DNA of 64,000 bases, from NCBI GenBank assembly GCA_029262995.1, contig JAJCYH010000011.1:124001-188000 (forward strand). Reading direction: 5' to 3'. Both the position numbers and the translations under genes were made by a program. Numbering within the stretch: the first letter of the stretch is position 1; every line of letters begins with the position of its first letter. Below are positions 55,234 to 63,162 of this stretch, piece after piece. The notes under the pieces were generated by a model. The model had not been told where the DNA came from. It saw only the letters and a program-made list of their open reading frames with translations, and did not search any database. Source of the DNA: Saprospiraceae bacterium (GTDB taxonomy: Bacteria > Bacteroidota > Bacteroidia > Chitinophagales > Saprospiraceae).

Positions 55234-56150
55234 AGCAACTCAAACAGCATTTCAGTACACTTCACACTACAATATCTTTCGATGTGCTTTGTAAAGAGCT
55301 ATATAACAAAGCCTGGTGTGTTCATCAAGAGCCGCCCACTGCTAACAGTAAAACCATCCAGGAATACTTAGGAAAATACATTTGCCGTATCGGACTGAGC
55401 AAACAACGATTTCATTACGATGCTGTTCACAATCAAGTTACACTAACCTACAAAGACTATCGCAAAAACCAAAAACCCGAGGACAGACCTTTATTAGCTA
55501 CTAAAACCATGCATCCCCTCACTGCCATTCATCACATCCTACAGCATTGTCTGCCATCGTACTTTCAAAAATGCAGATACTACGGTCTGCATTCCTCTGC
55601 TACATATAAAAAATACCAAAGTAAACTTCCCAAAACCATCAAGAACAATGGTAACACAGTACGAACAGTGATGCAAATTATCAAAGCTATGATGGGCCTG
55701 CAAGCCCTACAATGTACTCAATGCAATCATGATGATTTTGAAGTTCAAAAAGTAGATGCGCATCGTCAATGGATACAAACCTGGATTACCATCCCGACCC
55801 ACAACAAAGATCCCGTTCTGTACCATAGGGCATATCATCAAAAACACTCGTCTGATAACCATCGGACTGATAGCCCTTTGCTTCACGAGACGAATATTTC
55901 ACAGTTTTGGCAGAAAACTATCACTTCCAAACTATAACAGTGATTATTGCACCATTTTTTTCACTACTTACACCATTCTTAATATCTTACTAAGCAAAAT
56001 AAGACAAAAAGAAAAACAACCAGAGTTATGACTTTCCCTATGGCAAACGATCACAGGGTTCGTCCAACTGAAATGTATCCCAATCATAAACAGTTGGAAA
56101 CTTGTAGAAGGTGGTGCGAGATGGTGATACATTCCTTTGAGTTCTCACCC
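55190..56150 (+). mobile_element. Remnant of an IS91-family element
   Basis: The region carries the C-terminal half of an IS91-type transposase and a noncoding tail up to about 56150. The left part of the element, including the N-terminal transposase domains, is missing. The exact borders are uncertain because I see no clear terminal sequences. Confidence 0.65.
55230..55937 (+). pseudogene. IS91-family transposase, N-terminally truncated
   Basis: The readable part has the family's signature order: AWCVHQEPPTANSKTIQEYL, GKYICRIGLSKQRFHYDA, then LTYKDYR and HPLTAIHHILQHCLPSYFQK followed by RYYGLHSSATYKK. This is the C-terminal region of rolling-circle (Y2) transposases. The catalytic tyrosines and HUH motif should lie upstream and are absent, so it is inactive. 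Confidence 0.82.
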
Positions 56151-56163
56151 ATTAAAAAATTAT

Positions 56164-56197
56164 TACTAATTTGCAACCAAATTGGGAACAATTAGTA
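56164..56197 (+). promoter_or_regulatory. Operator-like inverted repeat before higBA
   Basis: TACTAATT and AATTAGTA flank an 18-base spacer and end 14 bases before the toxin ATG, a likely autoregulatory site for the HigA antitoxin. Confidence 0.5.
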
Positions 56198-56211
56198 TAT
56201 TTATTGTGTTT

Positions 56212-56532
56212 ATGAGAATAATTGCTACAAATACAATAAAGGATTACTGGGAAAAGTATCCAAAAACTGAGCAATCATTAAAATCTTGGCTCCAGGAAGT
56301 TGAGCAATCAAATTGGGAAACACCTCAAACACTAAAATTGAAGTATAGAAATGCTTCGGTCTTAACTGGGAAGCGAGTTGTCTTCAACATCAATGGAAAC
56401 AAATACAGGTTGATCGTAGATATAGAATACAGGTTAAAAATTGTGTTTGTTGTTTGGTTTGGAACTCATGCTGAATATGATTTAATAAATTCAAAAACTG
56501 TAACTTATGTTAAAGCCAATAAAATCAAATAA
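56212..56532 (+). CDS. higB: Cassette 28: HigB-family toxin
   Basis: 106 residues from the ATG at 56212 (an upstream TTG frame is less likely). KDYWEKYPKTEQSLKSWLQE, then TGKRVVFNINGNKYRLIVDI and VFVVWFGTHAEYDLIN match the HigB mRNA-interferase family closely. The toxin gene overlaps the antitoxin start by 26 bases, the usual toxin-first order. Confidence 0.92.
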   Translation: MRIIATNTIKDYWEKYPKTEQSLKSWLQEVEQSNWETPQTLKLKYRNASVLTGKRVVFNINGNKYRLIVDIEYRLKIVFVVWFGTHAEYDLINSKTVTYVKANKIK

Positions 56533-56881
56533 AGAGCACGCAAAATACCTTGCTCGTGCTTATGAATTAATGCAAAAAGAACTAAAACCTAATTCTAAAG
56601 ATTCGGATGAATTAGAAGTGTTAAGCATACTTATTGAGGCATATGAAAAGGAAAATTATCCAATTGATTCACCTAATCCTATTGAAGCAATTCTATTTAG
56701 ACTCGATCAACTGGGAATGAGTAAAAGTGAACTAAGTAAACTTTTAGGTTCTAGAAGTCGAGCAAGTGAAATATTAAAAGGTAAGAGAAAGTTAAGTATA
56801 GGAATGATTCGAAAACTCAATGAAAAACTGGGTATATCCGCTCAAACCTTAATACAAGATTATGAAGTGGTTAACGGGTGA
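56507..56881 (+). CDS. higA: Cassette 28: HigA-family antitoxin
   Basis: 124 residues. The N-terminal helix region (HAKYLARAYELMQKELKPNS) and SILIEAYEKENYPID are followed by the helix-turn-helix LGMSKSELSKLLGSRSRASE and ILKGKRKLSIGMI. It neutralises HigB and probably represses the operon. Its stop lies in the next attC. Confidence 0.92.
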   Translation: MLKPIKSNKEHAKYLARAYELMQKELKPNSKDSDELEVLSILIEAYEKENYPIDSPNPIEAILFRLDQLGMSKSELSKLLGSRSRASEILKGKRKLSIGMIRKLNEKLGISAQTLIQDYEVVNG

Positions 56882-56944
56882 GAACAATGTACATGACATC
56901 ATATTCGCTAACGCTTCATACGATGCATGTACCAGACGTTATAG
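56878..56944 (+). other. attC29 (short)
   Basis: 67 bases from R'' GTGAGAAC to R' GTTATAG (56938). GTACATG pairs with CATGTAC. R'' does not complement the start of cassette 28 (GTTATGTGC), consistent with this cassette being a product of rearrangement. Confidence 0.85.
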
Positions 56945-57368
56945 ATAATGTGCCAAAATGGGTTTATAAATTTCTTGGTACTATTCAAACCTTAGATTCA
57001 ATCAAATGAAAATTGAATCGATCAAACAATAAAAAACACATGCTTAAAAATCTAAAAAATCATGCTCCTCGCATGCTGTAGCTCCTGCAATGCAGTTACC
57101 ATATTTTAATAAAATGATGATATATTTTGTGGTCTCATTTTAAAGGCTTTTCGTCAAGCAGTAGCTTTCACTCCTCTTCTTGTGTGAATAAAATTTAAAA
57201 CTATAGCAAACTTATTAATACAAACACTCATACCGCATTTAAGCAAACATTTCATCCACAATATTCAACATACAAATTCATCGCATGTAGGACGTGTTCA
57301 AGTTCATAAGAAATTTTAAAATGAATCTAAGTAGGACGTGTTCATGAAAAAAAAATAAATGCACACAT
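56945..57368 (+). other. Cassette 29: no convincing gene
   Basis: About 425 bases with no credible reading frame. GTAGGACGTGTTCA occurs twice (near 57285 and 57331). TAGCTCCTGC at 57079 can pair with GCAGTAGCT at 57158, as in cassette 2. Confidence 0.5.
57079..57166 (+). ncRNA. Possible structured RNA in cassette 29
   Basis: The same complementary words as in cassette 2 (TAGCTCCTGC and GCAGTAGCT) enclose about 70 bases of different sequence. A shared RNA or single-strand DNA structure is possible. Confidence 0.25.
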
Positions 57369-57486
57369 ATCTATAACAACAGCTACGGCGGTATTCGAGA
57401 TTTTCAGTTAATCTATTTGACCTACTATATTTTATTGTCGTATTTTAATACTTTAGATGTAACACCGCGTAGCATTAACGTTATGC
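57369..57486 (+). other. attC30 (medium)
   Basis: 118 bases from R'' ATCTATAAC to R' GTTATGC (57480). AGCTACGGCGGT pairs with ACCGCGTAGC. R'' exactly complements the start of cassette 29 (GTTATAGAT). Confidence 0.92.
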
Positions 57487-57500
57487 ATAAGCTAGACTAA

Positions 57501-58223
57501 ATGAATAGAATTATTCTTATATTATTTCTAATAAATTCAAATCTAAATTCTCAAGATTCAAAGATCGTTGTTAAGAAAGAGATGGGTTACTCTATTACAA
57601 ACTTTAATAAAAAAAGTGATACAATTCTTCAATATGAAATCCATTATGATTCATTAGGACAAAAAAATAGAGTTATTAGTTATCCAGCCAATGATGATGA
57701 TGGAGTTATTCGTGTAATAGATATTGAATATAATGGAGATACAATTATTGAACTTTATCGTACTGCAAAATTTGACACTTTAAAACAGATAACATTGTTG
57801 AAAAGTGGCGAAGCAAAACTTGAGCTAAAAGTTAAAACCTTCGGTTGGTGGATGTCAGGAAAGTATTCAAAAGGAATTTCTGTTGGAGTAAGGAAGAAGG
57901 AATTCAATAAATCAAATGAATTGACAGAAATGATTTTGTATTCCGAGGGCAGAGATACAGTATATCATTATAAATACTCTTACAAGAATAGTATTGCCCC
58001 AAGTATATCAGTTCGGGAAGTTCGTGACCTTAAAAGTAACTTTAGGAGTAAAAGGATTACTCAGATTGGTTTGGGGAATGATAATTTGGAACCATGTGAT
58101 TCAAATTGCACAAAATATATTTCAATACGACCTGATTCTAGTAATACAAAATATAAAGTTCTTGGAGGAACAATGGTTATTGAGAATGGTGATACAACTC
58201 ATTTAATTTATCTACAGAATTAA
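57501..58223 (+). CDS. Cassette 30: secreted protein of unknown function
   Basis: 240 residues with a short signal peptide (about 1-17). The body is beta-rich and repeatedly uses tyrosine-containing strands such as ILQYEIHYDSLGQKNRVISY, a style seen in secreted YD-like or MORN-like proteins. No family is recognised. Confidence 0.65.
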   Translation: MNRIILILFLINSNLNSQDSKIVVKKEMGYSITNFNKKSDTILQYEIHYDSLGQKNRVISYPANDDDGVIRVIDIEYNGDTIIELYRTAKFDTLKQITLLKSGEAKLELKVKTFGWWMSGKYSKGISVGVRKKEFNKSNELTEMILYSEGRDTVYHYKYSYKNSIAPSISVREVRDLKSNFRSKRITQIGLGNDNLEPCDSNCTKYISIRPDSSNTKYKVLGGTMVIENGDTTHLIYLQN

Positions 58224-58255
58224 GGCTTTCAAATAACTATAAAACTATCACAAGT

Positions 58256-58489
58256 TTGTCAAATAATTATAATGGTCAACACCCCTTCAAGAAAGTTGGT
58301 TATTTTAAATCTGGTAAATTATATTTAGAAGAGAAATATGGTTGGGATGAAAAATCATGGATGCTTAATCAAAGTGAAGAATATACATACGATTATGAGA
58401 ATCACATTAAGTTTAAAGTTAGACGTACTTTTAGAAATGGAAAGGTTGAAAACATTTATGAATCATTTGTGATATATGAATATTATTAG
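58256..58489 (+). CDS. Cassette 30: small frame of unknown status, perhaps a gene fragment
   Basis: 77 codons from a TTG, reading KKVGYFKSGKLYLEEKYGWD and EEYTYDYENHIKFKVRR. The composition is protein-like and resembles the strands of the upstream gene, but in another frame and without its own good start. It may be the broken 3' end of a related gene. Confidence 0.4.
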   Translation: MSNNYNGQHPFKKVGYFKSGKLYLEEKYGWDEKSWMLNQSEEYTYDYENHIKFKVRRTFRNGKVENIYESFVIYEYY

Positions 58490-58491
58490 CA

Positions 58492-58662
58492 TATGCATAA
58501 CATCGCAGGATCACCCCATCTCTCAGGCGGTCGATATATTTAACATACTCAATAAGATTAATTTAGTAACTTGAACATCTTGTTAGTAAGCCAGAGACGA
58601 CACTTCATACTGTCGCTATCAACACGACAACGGACTTGTTGGGGATCTGCTAGACATTGGAG
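58492..58662 (+). other. attC31 (class A, long; altered crossover base)
   Basis: 171 bases from R'' TATGCATAAC to an R' reading ATTGGAG at 58656 in place of GTT. R'' exactly complements the start of cassette 30 (GTTATGCATA). The inner region is the attC18-like variant, with a few extra changes in the CACTTCATACTGTCG segment. Confidence 0.9.
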
Positions 58663-58712
58663 CACATTAAATAAAAGCAATTAAAAAAACATAAAGTCCG
58701 TTAATAATTATA

Positions 58713-59654
58713 ATGGCCAAGACTTTATTTCATAAATACTCTTTCTTTTTATTACTACTTTTTATTTCGGTAGAATGTGTAGGATGTTCATGCAAAAAGA
58801 GCGAAATTCTACCTTCTGATTATTTCAACGCTCAACATATATTTTTAGCTAACATTGAATCTATTGACGATTGTAATGTCAAATTCAAGGTACTAAAGGA
58901 GTTTAAAGGAAATATCGATAAAAGTAAAGCTTATAGCAACACTATTTGTGATGTAATGTGTCCACAATTTGGATTTAAAGAAGGAGATGAATGGTTTATA
59001 TGGGGAATTATGAAGGACAATGTATTTTACACTGATGCTTGTTACAGAAACACTCAAATATCTGCAATTAGTAAACATGAAATTAAAATGCTTAATCTAC
59101 TTTCTGAAAGAAATGGTCTAATTAATATCTATTCTTCTAACAATACATTATTAGCAAAGGGGGAGATATGCGATAAAGAGCCAAACAAATATTGGGAATT
59201 TTACAATTTTGATGGCACTTTATCATGTGTAGGCAAATTCGAAAATGGACATAAGATTAAAAGATGGAAATACTATTCCAAAGTCACTTCTAATAATAAA
59301 TTAGGAATAAAACCAAGTCGAATAGAATATTATGATAAAAATGGATATATAAAAAAGGAAATTGAATTCAATGAGAATAACAAAATAATTAGTTGCTCAA
59401 GGTATAAAAATTCAAAACGGCATGGCTTAAATTTCTCTCCCTGGTATAGACAAAGATTTAAGAATGGGAAACGAGAAGGGAGATATATATCTCGACACTA
59501 CAAAACAAAAAACTTACAAGTAACTGGAAAATACAAAAATGATATACCAATTGGAAAATTTGAATATTTTGACGAGAATGGAACAAAAATATATGAGACA
59601 TACAATGAATCATTAAATTGGATTGATGTTTACAATACTGTAACAAAAGAATAA
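58713..59654 (+). CDS. Cassette 31: secreted MORN-like repeat protein
   Basis: 313 residues with a lipoprotein-like signal (FISVECVGCSC). The first half has several Cys (CNVKFKVLKEF, then NTICDVMCPQFG). The second half holds MORN/YwqK-type repeats: WEFYNFDGTLSCVGKFENGH, RIEYYDKNGYIKKEIEFNEN and GKYKNDIPIGKFEYFDENGT. Such repeats are common in Bacteroidota surface proteins. It is the single gene of cassette 31. Confidence 0.78.
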   Translation: MAKTLFHKYSFFLLLLFISVECVGCSCKKSEILPSDYFNAQHIFLANIESIDDCNVKFKVLKEFKGNIDKSKAYSNTICDVMCPQFGFKEGDEWFIWGIMKDNVFYTDACYRNTQISAISKHEIKMLNLLSERNGLINIYSSNNTLLAKGEICDKEPNKYWEFYNFDGTLSCVGKFENGHKIKRWKYYSKVTSNNKLGIKPSRIEYYDKNGYIKKEIEFNENNKIISCSRYKNSKRHGLNFSPWYRQRFKNGKREGRYISRHYKTKNLQVTGKYKNDIPIGKFEYFDENGTKIYETYNESLNWIDVYNTVTKE

Positions 59655-59655
59655 A

Positions 59656-59714
59656 GTGCTATAACAATATGTAATCCTCATGCTTCGCACGAGTGATTAC
59701 ATTCAACGTTATAT
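59656..59714 (+). other. attC32 (short)
   Basis: 59 bases from R'' GTGCTATAAC to R' GTTATAT (59708). TGTAATCCTC pairs with GAGTGATTACA around GCTTCGC, almost the same site as attC22. R'' complements the start of cassette 31 (TTGGAGCAC) with two mismatches. Confidence 0.87.
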
Positions 59715-59742
59715 GCAACCTGTAATTAATTAACTGAAAACT

Positions 59743-60150
59743 ATGTGTAAAATCTTGCCATTATTGATAATATCATCATTTTTCTTCGGAAGCTGCAAGG
59801 ATTGTGAGCAAAATGTAGTACATGAAATTCCATACTTTAATTCAATTGAGTGTTTAGGAGATGAAGATATAGTTGATTGCGGGACTGAAGAAATGTTAAG
59901 ATTTTTGTACGCAAATTTGGTTTATCCTCAAGTAGCATTATTAGAAATGATTGAAGGGGATGTAGTAGTGCAATTTCAAATTGGAATAAATGGCAATACT
60001 ATAAATCATGAAGTAATAATGGAACTAGGTTATGGATGTGATGAAGAGGCTGTACGATTAGTGAAATTGATGACTTTTATTCCTGGGAAAAACGAATGTG
60101 GTGATATTATTGAATCAACAATGTCATTGTATGTTAGATTTAGACTATAA
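59743..60150 (+). CDS. Cassette 32: lipoprotein with TonB C-terminal-like domain
   Basis: 135 residues with a lipoprotein signal (lipobox FGSC). FLYANLVYPQVALLEMIEGD, then VVVQFQIGINGNTINHEVIM and VKLMTFIPGKNECGD follow the TonB C-terminal pattern. It lacks the anchor and spacer of a true TonB. It resembles the gene at 21462-21881 in layout but not closely in sequence. Confidence 0.82.
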   Translation: MCKILPLLIISSFFFGSCKDCEQNVVHEIPYFNSIECLGDEDIVDCGTEEMLRFLYANLVYPQVALLEMIEGDVVVQFQIGINGNTINHEVIMELGYGCDEEAVRLVKLMTFIPGKNECGDIIESTMSLYVRFRL

Positions 60151-60167
60151 ATTATTAAATAAAGGTA

Positions 60168-60337
60168 TGCATATAACAATGTGGGATCACACCATTGCAG
60201 TCGAAGCACGTTTTAACATCTTTTATCGTTTAAAATAATTATCTTGAACTCAAAGTCTATATCGACTGCAACAGCGCTGCGTCCTTGTCGCTACCACGCG
60301 ACTGGCGTCCTTGCTGTGGATCCACCAGACGTTGTAG
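60168..60337 (+). other. attC33 (class A, divergent)
   Basis: 170 bases from R'' TGCATATAAC to R' GTTGTAG (60331). It has the class A plan with altered arms: GTGGGATCACACCATTGCAGTC pairs with GACTGCAAC and GCTGTGGATCCACC, so changes are matched on both sides. R'' exactly complements the start of cassette 32 (GTTATATGCA). Confidence 0.92.
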
Positions 60338-60386
60338 CACATTCTGAAAACAAACTATTAAGTCAATATATTTTGAGATTATTCTT

Positions 60387-61583
60387 TTGAAACCAAGAAC
60401 CAATTATACAAAAAGCGGAACTTTTAATATTGCCTATCAGGTAATTGGAGAGGGTCCTGTAGACATTATTTATATTCCAGGTTGGGTTTCAAATATTGAC
60501 ATGATGTGGTCAGAGCCAAGACTTGCTGCATTTTTAACAAGACTTACATTTTTCTCAAGGTTAATAATATTTGACAAAAGAGGTACTGGATTATCTGATA
60601 GATCTGATGAGTATTCTACTATGGAAGAACGAATGGATGATATAAATGCTGTAATGGATGCTACAAATTCTGAAAAAGCATTCCTATTTAGTCATTCAGA
60701 AGGTGGCTCAGTTAGTTTATTATTCTCTTTAAATTATCCAGAAAAGACATTGGGAATAATTGGGTTTGGAATTTTTGCAAAACGTAGATTTTCTGAAGAT
60801 TATCCATGGGCACCTACGGATGAAGAGCGTGAGATTTCGAATAAATTAATTGAAGACAATTGGGCACATGGTAAATTAGATGAACTACGAACACTTGTAC
60901 CTTCTCTTGGACATGATAATGGATTCATGGATTGGTTAGCTAGTTATTTACGTTCAGGAGGAAGCCCAAAAGCTGCCTTAATTCTACATAAACAATGTAC
61001 ACATATTGATGTGACTGAAATTTTGGGTTCAATTAAAGTTCCAACCCTTCTACTTTTTAGAGAAGGTGACATCGAAATCCTAGTTGAAGAAGGTAGATAT
61101 ATCGCTGAACGAATACCAAATTCTAAATTTGTCGAATTTGAAGGAAAAGATCATCTTTTTTGGACAGGAGACACATTCCCAATTTTAGCTGAAATACAAG
61201 AATTTATTACTGGAATTCGTCCTAATAGATCAGATTTTCACAGTAATAGTAAAGAAAATAAAAAATTAGGTGTTGATCTAAAAATTGTTATGTCTGAAAA
61301 TTATCTATATAATTTGAAAGTTGAAGAATTTGCAAAATTATGTGCTAGAAGTCTTTCAGCTTTCAAGAGAGATTTTAAAATTGCTTATAATACTACACCT
61401 TCTAAATGGATTAAGACCAAACGCCTTGAGTATTCTAAAAATCTCCTTATTGAAAGTGACCTAAATATAAATCAAGTATGCTATGAATGTGGTTTCGTAA
61501 ATTCTTCACATTATATCAAGTCCTTTAAAGAACAATTTAATATTCCTCCTCATCAATTCCGTATTACTAATAAAGTACTCTAA
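60387..61583 (+). CDS. Cassette 33: alpha/beta hydrolase fused to an AraC-type DNA-binding domain
   Basis: 398 residues from a TTG. The N-terminal 280 residues are an alpha/beta hydrolase: IIYIPGWVSNIDMMWSEP, FDKRGTGLSDRS and FLFSHSEGGSVS with the nucleophile at Ser104, then an Asp in LLFREGDIEIL and a His in EGKDHLFWTGD. The C-terminal 100 residues are an AraC-type helix-turn-helix: FAKLCARSLSAFKRDFKIAY and INQVCYECGFVNSSHYIKSF. Similar hydrolase domains are found fused to cyclases or LuxR domains. Here the hydrolase probably acts as a small-molecule sensor. Its partner gene in the same cassette starts about 115 bases downstream. Confidence 0.88.
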   Translation: MKPRTNYTKSGTFNIAYQVIGEGPVDIIYIPGWVSNIDMMWSEPRLAAFLTRLTFFSRLIIFDKRGTGLSDRSDEYSTMEERMDDINAVMDATNSEKAFLFSHSEGGSVSLLFSLNYPEKTLGIIGFGIFAKRRFSEDYPWAPTDEEREISNKLIEDNWAHGKLDELRTLVPSLGHDNGFMDWLASYLRSGGSPKAALILHKQCTHIDVTEILGSIKVPTLLLFREGDIEILVEEGRYIAERIPNSKFVEFEGKDHLFWTGDTFPILAEIQEFITGIRPNRSDFHSNSKENKKLGVDLKIVMSENYLYNLKVEEFAKLCARSLSAFKRDFKIAYNTTPSKWIKTKRLEYSKNLLIESDLNINQVCYECGFVNSSHYIKSFKEQFNIPPHQFRITNKVL

Positions 61584-61699
61584 TTCTAATTCTAATTCAA
61601 ACTTTTGGACTTTTCAGAATGTTTTTTGAACTTTTTTGAAAGTTCTATGCTTTTGTTTTAAGTGAAATTTGTTGTATTAATTTAAACAAGAATTACATT

Positions 61700-62185
61700 A
61701 TGAAATCAAGATTAACATTTACACTAATTATGACTTTAGGTTTATTTTTTGCTAGCTGCAATGCTCAAGCTGACCTTATAAATGATGAATTTCCTGAAGC
61801 TAAACAAGAAGTAATGGAAACTTTTGGCGCAATCGCACAAAGCATAAAGGACAAAGATTTAGACAAACTTATTTCCTTCCATGCTTACGGCCCAAAGTTT
61901 ACAGAATTTAAAAATGGGGAACCACGTAATGGTGATAAAGCAAATGAAGCCCATGAACGAAATGTATTTGGTTCCGTTTCAGAAGTTATAAAGTTTGATG
62001 CAAAAGATTTACAAATAGCAGTTTACGGAGATGTAGCAAATCTAACTTTTCATTCTGATTTTCATTTAAAATTTGATGAAGATTTAGTAATAGTAAACGA
62101 TCAAATAACGTTATTATTTGTCAAAACTAAGGATGGATGGAAAATGGTTCATGAACATCACTCACCCTTAAAAAAGGTAGAATAA
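61700..62185 (+). CDS. Cassette 33: SnoaL/DUF4440-like lipoprotein
   Basis: 161 residues with a lipoprotein signal (lipobox FASC). EVMETFGAIAQSIKDKDLDK, LISFHAYGPKFTEF and WKMVHEHHSPLKK follow the NTF2-like fold of nuclear-transport-factor-2/SnoaL proteins. It lies in the same cassette as the hydrolase-AraC fusion, which may control it. The pair was captured together. Confidence 0.83.
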   Translation: MKSRLTFTLIMTLGLFFASCNAQADLINDEFPEAKQEVMETFGAIAQSIKDKDLDKLISFHAYGPKFTEFKNGEPRNGDKANEAHERNVFGSVSEVIKFDAKDLQIAVYGDVANLTFHSDFHLKFDEDLVIVNDQITLLFVKTKDGWKMVHEHHSPLKKVE

Positions 62186-62186
62186 C

Positions 62187-62317
62187 GTGCTACAACGTGT
62201 ATAAGTAATAGCGATTTGAGTCATAATTCAAATCGCTATTCTTTTTAATTTTGTAAATTACTTTCCGAAAAGTAGTCGGCTAAAACTCGCTACTACTCAT
62301 ACACGAACACGTTAGCT
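62187..62317 (+). other. attC34 (medium)
   Basis: 131 bases from R'' GTGCTACAAC to R' GTTAGCT (62311). GTGTATAAGTAATAGCG pairs with CGCTACTACTCATACAC, and ATTTGAGTCATAATTCAAAT forms a loop hairpin. R'' exactly complements the start of cassette 33 (GTTGTAGCAC). Confidence 0.95.
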
Positions 62318-62421
62318 ATAATTTATTGCATACACATTATGCAGACATCCTACAATCATTAATGTTTTTTCTTCTAAAAGCATGATGGAACTTTCTTGTT
62401 CATATTTAAATTATTATATGT

Positions 62422-63153
62422 ATGAATCAAAGAGCAAGTCCATCAAAAACAATAAAACAATTATGTCTGAGTAGTATTGAAAATACTAAAGATGATATTG
62501 AATATATTTTTAACAAATCAGATAGCCTAGTAGTTTGGTTAATTGGATATTCAATAACTGGTATTACCCTTGTAATCTCAAACCTTACAGATTTTGTTAG
62601 TTACTATAAAACATTTGAAATACATCTGATATTGACCTGTTTTGTATTGACAATTATATCAGGTGTAGTTTATAGAATTATATATTTCTTTTATCAAATG
62701 AAATTTCGAAATTCTATGAATCACTTTAAGCTTCTTTTAACTGAGTGGAATTCAATGTCATTAAATGACATTGATATTGATAGTATTGAAAATGTAGATG
62801 AAATTTTATATTTACTAAATAAGAATTTTGGACTTGATTTCTCTAAATTGAAAAAGTCTTATAAAGATTTTGAAGGAGATACAAAAATAGAAACTCTTAA
62901 CTCATTAAAGACCTATTATAAAAATTTCCATGAATGGGCAAAAAACGATTTTAAAATAGGCTTAAAAGAAGTAAAACATGCTATGAAAACTTCTTTCAAT
63001 CTCTCTGATAAAAAAATTAATAAAATTTATGATAATTATTCTGCCAAAGGAATAAATTTTTTGTCAATTGCTTCTAAGACTCTCATGATTTCATGTTTCC
63101 TATTTTTTATTATATCAATAGTTTTAGTGGTAATATTATATATTCTAAATTGA
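62422..63153 (+). CDS. Cassette 34: membrane protein of unknown function
   Basis: 243 residues with three membrane segments (about 33-53, 65-87 and 215-240) and a central helical, Lys-rich domain of about 120 residues. No family is recognised. Membrane segments flanking a soluble helical domain also occur in effectors, but nothing here shows that role. It is the last gene of the array. Confidence 0.63.
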   Translation: MNQRASPSKTIKQLCLSSIENTKDDIEYIFNKSDSLVVWLIGYSITGITLVISNLTDFVSYYKTFEIHLILTCFVLTIISGVVYRIIYFFYQMKFRNSMNHFKLLLTEWNSMSLNDIDIDSIENVDEILYLLNKNFGLDFSKLKKSYKDFEGDTKIETLNSLKTYYKNFHEWAKNDFKIGLKEVKHAMKTSFNLSDKKINKIYDNYSAKGINFLSIASKTLMISCFLFFIISIVLVVILYILN

Positions 63154-63162
63154 AAAAGAAAC

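Noticed and set aside
30106-60337. Class A and B repeats as transposons or MITEs
   Set aside because: They always sit at cassette borders, carry the R''/R' match of the flanking cassettes, and show no terminal inverted repeats with target duplications.
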